Assembly (NCBI RefSeq): GCF_017831975.1 | Contig: NZ_JAFDSS010000001.1 | Coordinates: forward strand, 3,658,001-3,722,000 | Length of the DNA stretch: 64,000 nucleotides | Direction of reading: 5' to 3' | DNA from: Microbacterium terrae | Lineage (GTDB): Bacteria > Actinomycetota > Actinomycetes > Actinomycetales > Microbacteriaceae | Part shown: piece by piece, positions 41,070 through 53,195 of the stretch | How the letters are laid out: each line of letters starts with the position of its first letter | Position numbering within the stretch: position 1 is the stretch's first letter | The notes under the pieces: generated by a model | The model's input: the letters and a program-made list of their open reading frames with translations, nothing else | Database searches by the model: none | What the model was told of the DNA's origin: nothing | Program-made: the position numbers and the translations under genes

Positions 41070-43388
41070 ATGACCGACATCTCCACGATCGACGGCGCCC
41101 GCGCGGCATCCGTCGCGGACCTCACCCTCGAGGAGAAGGCATCGCTCACGAGCGGTGCGAGCTTCTGGAACACGAAGGCGATCGAGCGCGTCGCGATTCC
41201 GGCGCTCATGGTCACCGACGGGCCGCACGGGCTGCGCAAGCAGCGTGAGGGCGGAGACCACCTCGGTCTCGGCGACAGCGTGCCCGCCACCTGCTTCCCG
41301 CCGGCGGTCGGACTGGGATCGTCGTGGGACGTCGACCTGATCGAGCGCGTCGGGCGGGCGCTCGGCACCGAGACGTCGATCGAGAACGTCGCGGTGCTGC
41401 TCGGCCCGGGCATCAACATCAAGCGCTCGCCGCTGTGCGGCCGCAACTTCGAGTACCTCTCCGAGGACCCGATCGTCTCGGGTGTGCTCGGCGCCGCGAT
41501 CGTGCGCGGCATCCAGTCGATGGGTGTGGGCACCTCGCTCAAGCACTTCGCCGCGAACAACCAGGAGGCCGACCGCATGCGCGCCTCCAGCGACGTCGAC
41601 CCGCGGCCGCTGCGCGAGATCTACCTGCGCGGCTTCCAGCGGGTCGTCGAAGACGCCCAGCCGTGGACGGTGATGTGCTCGTACAACCGCATCAACGGCG
41701 TCTATGCGTCGGAGGACCCCTGGCTGCTCACCCAGGTGCTCCGCGACGAGTGGGGCTTCGAGGGTCTCGTCGTCTCCGACTGGGGCGCCGTCAACGACCG
41801 GGTGACCGGCCTCGCCGCAGGCATGGACCTGGAGATGCCGTCGTCGAACGGGGTGACCGACGCGCAGATCGTCGCGGCCGTCGAGGCCGGCACCCTCGAC
41901 GAGTCGGTCGTCGATGTCGCCGCCGGACGCGTGCTCGACCTGGTGCGCAAGGCGCAGGCGGGCGCCGGCCTCATCGAGGGCCCGCTCGACGTCGACGCGC
42001 ACCACGCGCTCGCCCGCGAGGCGGCCGGCAGCTCGATCGTGCTCCTGAAGAACGACGGCGGCGTCCTTCCGCTGGCGAAGGACGCGGGCATCGCGGTCAT
42101 CGGCGCGTTCGCCGCGAAGGCGCGCTACCAGGGCGCAGGCTCGTCGCTGATCAGCCCCACCCGCCTCGACAACGCGCTCGACGAGATCCGCGCACTCGCC
42201 ACCGGCGACGTGTCGTATGCGCAGGGCTTCAGCGTCGCGGTCGACGTCTCCGCCGAGGAGACCGCGACGCTGCGCGACGAGGCCGTGGCCGCGGCATCCG
42301 TCGCCGAGGTCGCCGTCGTCTTCCTCGGGCTGCCCGCCCGCTTGGAGTCGGAGGGCTATGACCGAGCCGACATCGACCTGCCGGCCGAGCAGCTCGACCT
42401 CCTCGATGCCGTGCTCGCGGTGAACCCGAACGTGGTCGTCGTGCTCTCGAACGGCGGCGTCGTCGCGCTGCCGTTCGCCGGTCGCGTCCCCGCGATCCTC
42501 GAGGGCTGGCTGCTCGGCCAGGCCGGCGGCGGCGCGACCGCCGACGTGCTCTTCGGCGAGGTCTCCCCGTCGGGCAAGCTCACCGAGACCATTCCGCAGC
42601 GCCTCGAGGACACCCCCGCGTACCTCGACTTCCCCGGCGAGTTCTCGCACGTGCGGTACGCGGAGGGCCTGCACGTCGGGTACCGCTGGTACGACTCGCG
42701 CCGCATCGACGTCGCCTTCCCGTTCGGGCACGGCCTGTCGTACACGACGTTCGCGTACGGGGATGCCTCTGCTGCGGTCGTCGCGTCGGGCGACATCGCC
42801 GTCACCGTGCCGGTCACGAACACCGGCGATCGCGCCGGCCGTGAGGTCGTGCAGGTCTACACCTCGCTCCCGGGCGGCTCGGTGCAGCGGCCGGTGCGCG
42901 AACTCAAGGCGTTCGCATCGGTGTCGCTCCATCCGGGCGAGACCGCCGACGTCGTCGTCACGGTGCGTCGCAAGGACCTCGCCTACTGGGACGTGCGCGT
43001 CGACGAGTGGGTCGTCGAGGGCGGCGACTACGTCGTCGACGTGGCTGCGTCGAGCCGCGACATCCGCTCGTCGGCGATCGTCGCCGTCGAGGGCGACCCG
43101 GTCGTGCTGCCGCTGTCGCGCACGTCGTCGCTCGCCGAGGTGTTCGCCCACCCGATCGCGGGCCCGATTGTGCAGGCCGCGATGGCCGACATGATGGGCG
43201 CGATGGGGGGAGCGGCCTCGGTCATGCCCGAGGGCGTCGACATGATGGAGATGATGGGGTCGTTCCCGATCGGGCGACTCGGGATGCTCGCAGGCCTCGC
43301 CCCCGCGGGTGACGACGGTCAGGGCGGGATCAGCGCCGAGATGATCGACGGCCTCATCGCGATGGCCAACGCGCCGCAGCAGAGCTGA
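41070..43388 (+). CDS. GH3 beta-glucosidase
   Basis: A 772-residue cytoplasmic GH3 enzyme. The catalytic barrel has TDGPHGLRKQ, GRNFEYLSEDP, KHFAANNQE and the nucleophile Asp237 in VVSDWGAV. A five-stranded sandwich follows (ILEGWLLGQAGGGATADVLFGEVSPSGKLTETIP) and then a fibronectin-III-like C-terminal domain. The last about 60 residues are Met-rich. No signal peptide, so it hydrolyses imported beta-glucosides or cellobiose. It may complete cellulose use with the GH6 enzyme, although it is controlled by the divergent TetR. Confidence 0.94.
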   Translation: MTDISTIDGARAASVADLTLEEKASLTSGASFWNTKAIERVAIPALMVTDGPHGLRKQREGGDHLGLGDSVPATCFPPAVGLGSSWDVDLIERVGRALGTETSIENVAVLLGPGINIKRSPLCGRNFEYLSEDPIVSGVLGAAIVRGIQSMGVGTSLKHFAANNQEADRMRASSDVDPRPLREIYLRGFQRVVEDAQPWTVMCSYNRINGVYASEDPWLLTQVLRDEWGFEGLVVSDWGAVNDRVTGLAAGMDLEMPSSNGVTDAQIVAAVEAGTLDESVVDVAAGRVLDLVRKAQAGAGLIEGPLDVDAHHALAREAAGSSIVLLKNDGGVLPLAKDAGIAVIGAFAAKARYQGAGSSLISPTRLDNALDEIRALATGDVSYAQGFSVAVDVSAEETATLRDEAVAAASVAEVAVVFLGLPARLESEGYDRADIDLPAEQLDLLDAVLAVNPNVVVVLSNGGVVALPFAGRVPAILEGWLLGQAGGGATADVLFGEVSPSGKLTETIPQRLEDTPAYLDFPGEFSHVRYAEGLHVGYRWYDSRRIDVAFPFGHGLSYTTFAYGDASAAVVASGDIAVTVPVTNTGDRAGREVVQVYTSLPGGSVQRPVRELKAFASVSLHPGETADVVVTVRRKDLAYWDVRVDEWVVEGGDYVVDVAASSRDIRSSAIVAVEGDPVVLPLSRTSSLAEVFAHPIAGPIVQAAMADMMGAMGGAASVMPEGVDMMEMMGSFPIGRLGMLAGLAPAGDDGQGGISAEMIDGLIAMANAPQQS

Positions 43389-43397
43389 CCGTGGGCA

Positions 43398-43428
43398 GGA
43401 GGGGCTCGCCGTCGCCGGCGGCCCCTCC
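43398..43428. terminator. Bidirectional GC-rich hairpin
   Basis: GGAGGGGC (43398-43405) pairs with GCCCCTCC (43421-43428); a nested GCCG/CGGC can form in the loop. It lies between the convergent GH3 and STAS-like genes. Confidence 0.65.
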
Positions 43429-43452
43429 CGTCGACCCGGGTCGGACGCGGCG

Positions 43453-43818
43453 TCAGACGGTGTGCGAGATCCAGGCGATCGCGGCGGCCTCGTCGGCCGC
43501 CGCGAACACGCGCACGTCGAGCCTGGTGAACGCGGTGAGCATGCCGACCGCGAACGCGAGCCCCTCGTGGTCGGACACGATCGCCAGGCGCCCCCACTCG
43601 TGACGGTCGCGCAGGCCGAGTGCCGCATCGCGCAGTGCGACGCCGGGTTCGAATCCGGCCACGTCGTCGATCACCGCGACGACGTCGATCGGACCGCCGG
43701 CCCGTGCCGCCTCGGCGATGCGGGTCTCGACGACGTCGCGGTACTCGTCGACGGTCACCTCGCCTCCGACGCGGAAGCCGACGGCGCCCGAGGGCAGGTC
43801 CGGGATCTCGGTGAGCAT
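43453..43818 (-). CDS. SpoIIAA/STAS-like domain protein
   Basis: A 121-residue single-domain protein. GAVGFRVGGEVTVDEYRDVVETRIAEAA and VVAVIDDVAGFEPGVALRDAALGLRDRHEWGRLAIVSDHEG match the SpoIIAA-like (DUF3478, STAS/CRAL-TRIO-like) family, which binds small hydrophobic ligands or partners. ATG 43818 is chosen; upstream in-frame residues look non-coding. Role unknown. Confidence 0.75.
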   Translation of the reverse strand: MLTEIPDLPSGAVGFRVGGEVTVDEYRDVVETRIAEAARAGGPIDVVAVIDDVAGFEPGVALRDAALGLRDRHEWGRLAIVSDHEGLAFAVGMLTAFTRLDVRVFAAADEAAAIAWISHTV

Positions 43819-43878
43819 GCGCTCAGCGTAGGCGGCGTGCCGTCGACCGGGCAACGGCGGCGGGCCGGGTCATCGTGA

Positions 43879-44800
<922 letters not shown>

Positions 44801-44858
44801 CGGAGCACCCGATGAACTTCCCGGGTCGCCGTGGTTCGGCCCGGGCGGTGACTGCGGG

Positions 44859-46045
<1,187 letters not shown>

Positions 46046-46049
<4 letters not shown>

Positions 46050-47290
46050 TCGGTCACCTCGGGGATGGACTGGACTGCCGCGCGCAGACGTTCTGCGGCG
46101 GCCTCGGGGGGGACGTCGCCGATCCAGGCGCCCATGGCGGCCTCCGATCCGGCGAGGAACTTGAGCTTGTCGGCGGCGCGGCGCGGGCTCGTGAGCTGCA
46201 GGTGCAGGCGCGCGACGTCGCGGCCGCGGCGCACCGGCGCCTGGTGCCACGCGGCGATGTACGGCGTGGGCGTGTCGTAGAGCGCGTCGATGCCGCGGAG
46301 CAGCCGCAGGTAGAGCGGGGCGAGCTCGTCGCGCTCGGCGTCGGTGGTCTCGGCGAAGTCGGGCACGTGGCGGTGGGGCAGGAGGTGCACCTCGAGCGGC
46401 CAGCGCGCCGCGAACGGCACGAAGGCGGTCCAGTGCTCGCCGGTGAGGATGACGCGGTCGGAGGAGCGCTCGTGCTGGAGGATGCGCTCGAACAGGTCGT
46501 CGCCCTCGCGCTCGATCGAGCGGAGCAGGCTCGTCGTGCGCGGCGTCACGTACGGGTAGGCGTAGATCTGCCCGTGCGGGTGGGGGAGGGTGACCCCGAT
46601 GGCCTCGCCGCGGTTCTCGAACGGGAAGACCTGCTCGATGCCGGGGAGCGCCGACAGCGCGGCGGTGCGGTCCGCCCACGCCTCGATGACGGTGCGGGCG
46701 CGGGTGCGCGACTGGGTGCCGAACGATCCGGCGTGCTCGGGGCTGAAGCACACGACCTCGCAGCGCCCGACGCTCGTGCGGGTGCGGCCGAGGCCGGGCG
46801 CGTCGAGGTCGTCGAGGCCTCGAGGGGCGTCGTCGGCCGCGGGCGCGTCGCCGTGGGCGACGGCGAGGGCCGGGCCGAAGGAGGGGCTCTTGTTCTCGAA
46901 GACGGCGACGTCGTAGCGGCTCGGGATCTCGCTCGGGTTCGCGGGTGTCTGCGGGGCGAGCGGGTCGAACTCGGCGGGCGGCATGAAGGCGCGGTTCTGG
47001 CGGGCTGCCGCGACCGAGATCCAGTCGCCGGTGAGCACGTCGCGGCGCATGGTCGCGGTCGCCGGGCGCGGGTCGAGGGTGCGGGCGTCGGCAGCGCGCT
47101 CGGCGCCGAGCGTCGTGCCGGGGTCGTCGAAGTAGATGAGCTCGCGGCCGTCGTCGAGGCGCGTGGCGCGCTTGACGACGCCGCCTCCGAGGGTGACGGG
47201 GGTGTGGTCGGCGACGCCGGCCGGGCCTGCGGCGTCGGTGGGGGCGACTGCGGCGTCGGTGGGGGCGGACTCGAACTCCGGAATGTTCAC
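46046..47290 (-). CDS. galT: Galactose-1-phosphate uridylyltransferase, probably leaderless
   Basis: A 414-residue GalT exchanging UMP between UDP-glucose and galactose-1-phosphate. The nucleophile region PHPHGQIYAYPY has His237 and His239; VAVFENKSPSF, FENRGEAIGVTLPHPHG and EVHLLPHRHV are family motifs. About 25 residues at the N-terminus are Ala/Asp-rich and poorly conserved. GTG 47290 has no SD; a promoter TTGACG-N17-TACCGT places the transcription start at or next to the GTG, so the mRNA is likely leaderless. It is coupled to galK. Confidence 0.92.
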
Positions 47291-47327
47291 GTCAACACGG
47301 TAGCAATCACGCGTGGTAACGTCAACA
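47285..47327. promoter_or_regulatory. galT promoter and twin LacI-type operators
   Basis: On the minus strand -35 TTGACG (47325-47320), 17-bp spacer and -10 TACCGT (47302-47297) precede GTG 47290 by six bases. GTTCACGTCAAC (47285-47296) is a palindrome with one mismatched pair and central CG, covering the start codon. GGTAACGTCAAC (47315-47326) shares ACGTCAAC exactly 30 bases away and covers the -35 box. The divergent LacI protein is the expected binder. Confidence 0.7.
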
Positions 47328-47383
47328 TCGACCGGATCAGTGGAGTTCTGCCCGCGGCCGGCAGCGACCAGACGGGGGTGCGC

Positions 47384-48370
47384 ATGCAGCGACGGGTGTC
47401 GATGGCCGATGTCGCGGCCCTCGCAGGGGTGTCGGGGCAGACCGTGTCGCGGGTCGTCAACGACAGCCCGCGCGTCGATCCGGCGACCCGCGCCCGCGTG
47501 GAGGTGGCCATGGCCGACCTCGGATACCGGCCGCATCGTGCTGCTCGGGCGCTGCGCACCGGCCGCACCCAGACCCTCGGGCTCGTCGTGTCGACGCTCG
47601 AGACGGTCGGGAACTTTCGGATGCTGCAGGCCGTGACCGCCGCCGCCACCGCGCGCGGCTTCGCCGTGACCATCGTCACCGTTGGCGCCGCCGGAGAGCT
47701 CGAGGACGCCTTCGAGCGCCTCCGCGACCAGGGCGTCGACGGCGCGGTCGTGCTCAACGAGGCGACCGCGATCGCCCGGGGTTCGACGCTCCCCGCCGAT
47801 CTGCGGCTGGTGGTCGTCGACTCGGCGCCCGACGGCCGGGTCTCGATCGTGCAGTCCGACCATGCCGCGGGTGCCCGGGCGGCGACCGGGCATCTGCTCG
47901 CCCTCGGCCACGCGACGGTGCACCACCTCGCCGGGCCCGACGGCTCGTTCGCCGCCTCCGAGCGCGAGCGGGGCTGGCGCGAGGCGCTCATCGCGGCGGG
48001 CGCACCCGTCGCCGAGCCCGTGCGCGGCGACTGGTCATCGGCGTCGGGCCATGTCGCGGCATCCGCGTTCGACGCCGATGTCACCGCGGTGTTCGCCGCG
48101 AACGACCAGTCGGCCCTCGGACTGCTGCGCGGACTCGCCGAGTCCGGCCGCGACGTGCCGGGCGACGTGAGCGTGGTGGGCTTCGACGACGTCGCGGACG
48201 CCGCCGACTATCGGCCCCCCCTCACCACCGTGCGACAGCGGTTCGACGTGCTCGGGGAGCGTGCGGTGGCGACGCTGGTCGATGGCCTCGACGACGCGCG
48301 CGGCCAGGTCGACGAGGCGGTGCCGACGCAGCTCGTCGTGCGGGCGAGCACCGCTTCGCCGACGCGCTGA
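47384..48370 (+). CDS. LacI-family regulator of galactose genes
   Basis: A 328-residue repressor. SMADVAALAGVSGQTVSRVVNDSPRV is the HTH and RAARALRTGRTQTLG the hinge helix; the effector domain ends with GDVSVVGFDDVADAADYRPPLTTVRQ. ATG 47384 follows a GGGGGTG; GTG 47378 is possible. It lies between galTK (divergent) and galE (convergent), so it probably controls the galactose genes through the operators at 47285-47327. Confidence 0.9.
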   Translation: MQRRVSMADVAALAGVSGQTVSRVVNDSPRVDPATRARVEVAMADLGYRPHRAARALRTGRTQTLGLVVSTLETVGNFRMLQAVTAAATARGFAVTIVTVGAAGELEDAFERLRDQGVDGAVVLNEATAIARGSTLPADLRLVVVDSAPDGRVSIVQSDHAAGARAATGHLLALGHATVHHLAGPDGSFAASERERGWREALIAAGAPVAEPVRGDWSSASGHVAASAFDADVTAVFAANDQSALGLLRGLAESGRDVPGDVSVVGFDDVADAADYRPPLTTVRQRFDVLGERAVATLVDGLDDARGQVDEAVPTQLVVRASTASPTR

Positions 48371-48400
48371 GTGCGGATGCCAGGAGGCATCCGCACTCAG
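48367..48400. terminator. Perfect 15-bp hairpin overlapping the lacI stop
   Basis: ctgagtgcggatgcc (48367-48381) and ggcatccgcactcag (48386-48400) are exact complements around an AGGA loop. It starts on the stop codon of the regulator gene and lies 14 bases from the convergent galE stop, so it can serve both genes. Confidence 0.85.
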
Positions 48401-48413
48401 GCGCGTGCGCGGG

Positions 48414-49391
<978 letters not shown>

Positions 49392-49528
49392 GGTTCTCCT
49401 CGGGGTGTGACGGTGGGGGAGGCCGCATGCGCGGTCGGGTCCATTGTGCACGCTCGCGAGGTGCGGTGCCGAACCGCGGTCGGCCGGGTGCGTCGCGCGC
49501 TCGCGCCCGGAGTGCGACGCCGCCGGTG

Positions 49529-50218
49529 TCAGTCCGCCGACGCGGCCCAGCGGGCGGCCTGCCGGATGAGCGTGCGCAGCGTGGGCGACTCGTACGCCCG
49601 AGCGTCGTGCCCGAACGCCGAGACCACGGCGCGCACCGGCTGCTCGCGCGCCCACACGATCGGGTGGCTCACGCCGTCGATCTCGTGCTTCACGAGCACC
49701 ACTGCGCCGGGGTCGACGACGAGGTCGCTGTAGAGCTCGTCGAACAGCTCGATCGTCTCGAGACCCGCCGTGACCGGATGCGTCGCGTCGGCGACCGGAA
49801 TCGTCGCCGGACCGATGGGCGGATGCCACGAGGTGCCGGCTGTCCACTCCCCGCCGATCGCCTCGCGATACTGCGGGTAGTCGCGCAGCGACGCGGTGGC
49901 GGCGTGGAGGGCGAGGATGCCGATGCCGGCGTCGAGCGCCCGGGCGAGGCCTGCCGACGCCGCGGCGTCGCGGTACGGCACGGGGTCGGCCGTGCCCTCG
50001 GGCGCGTTGCGCCAGGGGTCGCCGGCGGCGACGACGAGCAGGTCGACGTCGTCGAGGTGCGCGAGCGCGTGGTCGACGTCGTCGTCGACGGTGACGTCGA
50101 ACCCGTCGGCGCGCAGGATCTCGTCAGCGGCGGCGGCGGTCTCGGCGAACGGATGCCACGGGTCGGCGTACCGCCCGGTGCCGACGGCGATCAGCGCGTG
50201 CAGGGCCTTCGACGGCAT
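49529..50218 (-). CDS. ThuA-like domain protein
   Basis: A 229-residue single-domain protein of the ThuA/trehalose-utilisation fold (class I amidotransferase-like). LIAVGTGRYADPWHPFAETAAAADEILRADGF, GILALHAATASLRDYPQYREAIGGEW and FDELYSDLVV are the family's segments. ThuA homologues accompany sugar-oxidation operons, but their reaction is unresolved. ATG 50218 follows GAGGAG. It is divergent from glycerate kinase, sharing the LacI-type palindrome at 50244-50257. Confidence 0.85.
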   Translation of the reverse strand: MPSKALHALIAVGTGRYADPWHPFAETAAAADEILRADGFDVTVDDDVDHALAHLDDVDLLVVAAGDPWRNAPEGTADPVPYRDAAASAGLARALDAGIGILALHAATASLRDYPQYREAIGGEWTAGTSWHPPIGPATIPVADATHPVTAGLETIELFDELYSDLVVDPGAVVLVKHEIDGVSHPIVWAREQPVRAVVSAFGHDARAYESPTLRTLIRQAARWAASAD

Positions 50219-50243
50219 GATGTCTCCTCGGGGATCACCGGCA

Positions 50244-50257
50244 GGATAGCGCTTTCC
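50244..50257. promoter_or_regulatory. LacI-type operator between thuA-like and glycerate kinase genes
   Basis: GGATAGCGCTTTCC is a 14-bp palindrome with one mismatched pair and a GCGC core, typical of sugar-responsive LacI repressors. It lies 26 bases from the ThuA start and 25 from the kinase start; CATTAT at 50260-50265 may be the kinase -10 box and TATCCT (50248-50243, minus) the ThuA -10 box. Confidence 0.65.
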
Positions 50258-50281
50258 CACATTATCCGCGACAATGGACGG

Positions 50282-51412
50282 ATGCCGCACACGGTCGTGA
50301 TCGCACCCGACAGCTTCAAGGGGTCGATCCCCGCCGCCGCCGCAGCCGCCGCTCTGTCAGCAGGATGGCACGACGAGCGCCCCGACGACGAGATCCGCCT
50401 CCTCCCGATGGCCGACGGCGGAGAGGGCACGCTCGACGCGTTCGCCGCCGCCGTGCCCGGAGCTGTGCGGATGGCGGTCGCCGTGACGGGCCCCGAGGGC
50501 ACGCCGGTCGAGGCATCCTGGCTGCTCCTGCCGCCGACGCCCGATGCGCCCGCGGGCACCGGTGTGGTCGAACTCGCGTCGACGAGCGGGATCGAGCTGC
50601 TCGGCACGCCGCCGCGGCTGCGCGCGCTCGATGCCGACACCCGCGGCTTCGGCGAGACCGTCGCCGCCGCCCTCGCCCACGGCGTGAGCCGGCTCGTGCT
50701 CGGGATCGGGTCGAGCGCCTCGACCGACGGAGGGGTCGGGATGCTCCGCGCACTCGGTGCGACCTTCATCGGCGCCGACGGCGAGCCGATCGCACCCGGA
50801 GGACGCGGCCTCGATCGCGTCGTCGCCGCCGACCTCGGCGGACTGCCGCCGCTTCCCGCAGGCGGCGTGCAGGTGCTGAGCGACGTCACCAATCCGCTCC
50901 TCGGACGCCGCGGAGCGGCCGCGGTGTTCGGCCCGCAGAAGGGGGCGACCGAAGCCGACGTCGAGCGGCTCGACGCGGGGCTTGCGCGATTCGCCGCCGT
51001 CGTCGGCGCCGACCGCGCGGACCCCGCCACCCCCGGCGCGGGAGCCGCCGGCGGCACCGGCTTCGGGCTCCTGGCCTGGGGCGCCGCGCTCGTGCCCGGT
51101 TCGACCGCGGTCGCCGAGCTCATCGGGCTGCGCGGCGCCGTGGCCGACGCATCCGTCGCCGTCACGGGCGAGGGCTCGTTCGACGGCCAGTCGGCCGCGG
51201 GCAAGGTGCCCGCCCACGTCGCTGCCCTCGCCGCGGAGGCGGGGGTGCCGGTGGGGCTCGTCGCGGGGCGGATCGCCGACGATGCCGACGTGTCGGCCTT
51301 CGGGGCGACGGCATCGCTCACCGCGCTGTCGGGATCGTCCGACGCGGCGATGGGCGAACCGGCGCGCTGGCTCCGTGCCGCCGGCGCCGCCCTCGCGCGC
51401 GAACTCGGCTGA
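50282..51412 (+). CDS. Glycerate kinase
   Basis: A 376-residue class I (GlxK/GarK-type) glycerate kinase phosphorylating D-glycerate. VVIAPDSFKGSIPAAAAA is the N-terminal signature, followed by PMADGGEGTLDAF, IGSSASTDGGVGMLRALGA, SDVTNPLLG and VTGEGSFDGQSAAGKVP. It could salvage glycerate from sugar-acid breakdown. ATG 50282 has no clear SD and the presumed -10 box is only about 16 bases upstream, so the leader is very short. Confidence 0.93.
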   Translation: MPHTVVIAPDSFKGSIPAAAAAAALSAGWHDERPDDEIRLLPMADGGEGTLDAFAAAVPGAVRMAVAVTGPEGTPVEASWLLLPPTPDAPAGTGVVELASTSGIELLGTPPRLRALDADTRGFGETVAAALAHGVSRLVLGIGSSASTDGGVGMLRALGATFIGADGEPIAPGGRGLDRVVAADLGGLPPLPAGGVQVLSDVTNPLLGRRGAAAVFGPQKGATEADVERLDAGLARFAAVVGADRADPATPGAGAAGGTGFGLLAWGAALVPGSTAVAELIGLRGAVADASVAVTGEGSFDGQSAAGKVPAHVAALAAEAGVPVGLVAGRIADDADVSAFGATASLTALSGSSDAAMGEPARWLRAAGAALARELG

Positions 51413-51425
51413 GGGCGCGGCGGGC

Positions 51426-51680
51426 GCGTTTCGTCTCGCTGCGCTCGCTCAACGACCGGTGTTGGGTCGGGGGCGTTTCGTCTCGCTGCGCTCGCTCAAC
51501 GACCGGTGTTGGGATGGGGCGTTTCGTGTCGCTGCGCTCGCTCAACGACCGGGGATCGCTGCGCTCGCTCAACGACCGGGGATCGCTGCGCTCGCTCAAC
51601 GACCGGGGATCGCTGCGCTCGCTCAACGGCCGGGATGGTGTCGGTCGTTGAGCGAGGAGCGCAGCGACGAGACGAAACGC
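51426..51680. repeat. REP-like repeat array, six direct units plus one inverted unit
   Basis: The core gctgcgctcgctcaac starts at 51438, 51485, 51531, 51558, 51585 and 51612. Spacing is 47, 46, then exactly 27 bases three times. The array opens with gcgtttcgtctcg (51426-51438) and closes with its exact reverse complement cgagacgaaacgc (51668-51680), part of an inverted last unit. It fills the convergent space between the glycerate kinase and dehydrogenase genes; no gene is present. Confidence 0.85.
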
Positions 51681-51708
51681 GGTGGCGTTGCCCCGCGGAA
51701 CGACCCGC

Positions 51709-53172
51709 CTACGGGACCTGGAGCACGCCGTTGCGGCGGTGGGGCAGTGCAGCGAGCGACGCGTCGCGCAGCTCGGCCGGGAGCAGGCGCTCGGGGGCGT
51801 CCTGATAGGTGACAGGCCGGAGGAACCGGCGGATCGCGGTCGCGCCGACCGACGTGTGCAGCGAGGTCGTCGCGGGCCACGGGCCGCCGTGGTGCTGCGA
51901 CCACGTCACGGCGACACCGGTCGGCCAGCCTGCGAACAGCACGCGGCCGGCGATGCGCTCGAGCACCGCGAGCACCTCGTCGACGTCGTCCGTGTCCTCG
52001 GAGTGCAGCGTCGCGGTGAGCGAGCCGGGCACCGCGCGCAGCGCGGCGAGCAGCTCATCCTGCGAGGAGTAGGCGACGAGCAGGGTCACCGGGCCGAAGC
52101 ACTCCTCGAGGAGCACCTCGGGGCGCGCGGCGACGGCCGCGGCATCCGTCGCCAGCACCACCGGCTGTGCGGAACCGGGCTCGGCGGGGAGGCCCTGCGC
52201 GACGACCGAGACCGACGGGTCGGACTCGAGGTGCGCGATCCCCGACGGGAACGCGTCGGTGATGCGATCGGTGAGGAGCGGACCGCCCGCGGCTGCGGCG
52301 GTGAAACCGGCTACGAGGCTCTCGAAGCCGCCGCCGGCCGGGACGAACACGACTCCCGGCTTGGTGCAGAACTGACCCACGCCGAGGGTGAACGAGCCGG
52401 TGAGACCCTGCGCGAGCGCCTCACCCCGCGCCGCGAGGGCGGCCGGGGTGATGACGACCGGATTCACCGAGCCGAGCTCGCCGTAGAACGGGATGGGATC
52501 GGGTCGACCGGATGCCAGGTCGAACAGCGCGCGACCCCCGCCGAGCGAGCCGGTGAACCCCGCCGCCTGGATGACCGGGTGCTGCACGAGGGCGTTGCCC
52601 GCTTCGCGGCCGGTGACCAGCGCGAGCGAGCCCTCGGGTGCGCCGGCCTCGACGAGCGCCGCCGCCACGATCGACGCGGTGCGCTCCGACAGACGCGGGT
52701 GGCCCGAGTGGGCCTTGACGATGACCGGGTTGCCCGACGCGAGGGCCGACGCGGTGTCGCCTCCCGCTACCGAGAACGCGAACGGGAAGTTCGACGCCGA
52801 GAACACGGCGACCGGGCCGACACCGGTGAGCATGCGACGCAGCTCGGGGCGCGGGGGCGCGGCCGAAGTGTCGGCGTCATCGACGGTCAGCTCGAGGTAC
52901 GAGCCCTCTTCGACGACCGTGGCGAACAGGCGCAGCTGGCCCGTCGTCCGTCCGACCTCGCCGCGCAGGCGGGTCTCGCCCAGGCGCGTCTCCTCGTCGG
53001 CGATCGCGACGAGCTCGTCGATGTTCGCGTCGAGGGCGGCCGCGGCCGCGCGCAGCCACGCGGCCCGGGTCGAGGCATCCGCCGCCCGCCAGACCGGCGC
53101 GGCAGCAGCCGCGGCCAGCGCGAGTGCGTCGAGCTCTTCGACGGTGGTGGTCTCGGTCGTCGTGGTGGTCAT
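51709..53172 (-). CDS. NADP-dependent aldehyde dehydrogenase, 2,5-dioxovalerate (2-oxoglutarate semialdehyde) type
   Basis: A 487-residue aldehyde dehydrogenase of the subgroup that oxidises 2-oxoglutarate semialdehyde to 2-oxoglutarate. FSASNFPFAFSVAGGDTASALASGNPVIVKAHSGHP is the cofactor and transition-state region, GELGSVNPVVI carries the general-base Glu, and Cys269 lies in GVGQFCTKPG. ATG 53172 follows AAAGGACC; the N-terminus is Thr-rich. It is the last gene of the sugar-acid operon, set 82 bases after the dehydratase, with a hairpin-like repeat in the gap. Confidence 0.9.
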   Translation of the reverse strand: MTTTTTETTTVEELDALALAAAAAAPVWRAADASTRAAWLRAAAAALDANIDELVAIADEETRLGETRLRGEVGRTTGQLRLFATVVEEGSYLELTVDDADTSAAPPRPELRRMLTGVGPVAVFSASNFPFAFSVAGGDTASALASGNPVIVKAHSGHPRLSERTASIVAAALVEAGAPEGSLALVTGREAGNALVQHPVIQAAGFTGSLGGGRALFDLASGRPDPIPFYGELGSVNPVVITPAALAARGEALAQGLTGSFTLGVGQFCTKPGVVFVPAGGGFESLVAGFTAAAAGGPLLTDRITDAFPSGIAHLESDPSVSVVAQGLPAEPGSAQPVVLATDAAAVAARPEVLLEECFGPVTLLVAYSSQDELLAALRAVPGSLTATLHSEDTDDVDEVLAVLERIAGRVLFAGWPTGVAVTWSQHHGGPWPATTSLHTSVGATAIRRFLRPVTYQDAPERLLPAELRDASLAALPHRRNGVLQVP

Positions 53173-53195
53173 GGTTGGTCCTTTCGTCACGGGTT

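Noticed and set aside
41034..43628. 864-residue minus-strand open frame opposite GH3
   Set aside because: It is antisense to an unmistakable GH3 enzyme and has no recognisable motif.
51318..51626. Repeat-peptide ORF (SLSERSDPR units)
   Set aside because: It is produced by translation of the 27-bp repeats; no ribosome-binding site or conserved flanks.
51426..51680. CRISPR-like array
   Set aside because: Units are adjacent or separated by 0-20 bases of non-unique sequence, there are no unique spacers, no leader and no cas genes; it is a REP-type array.
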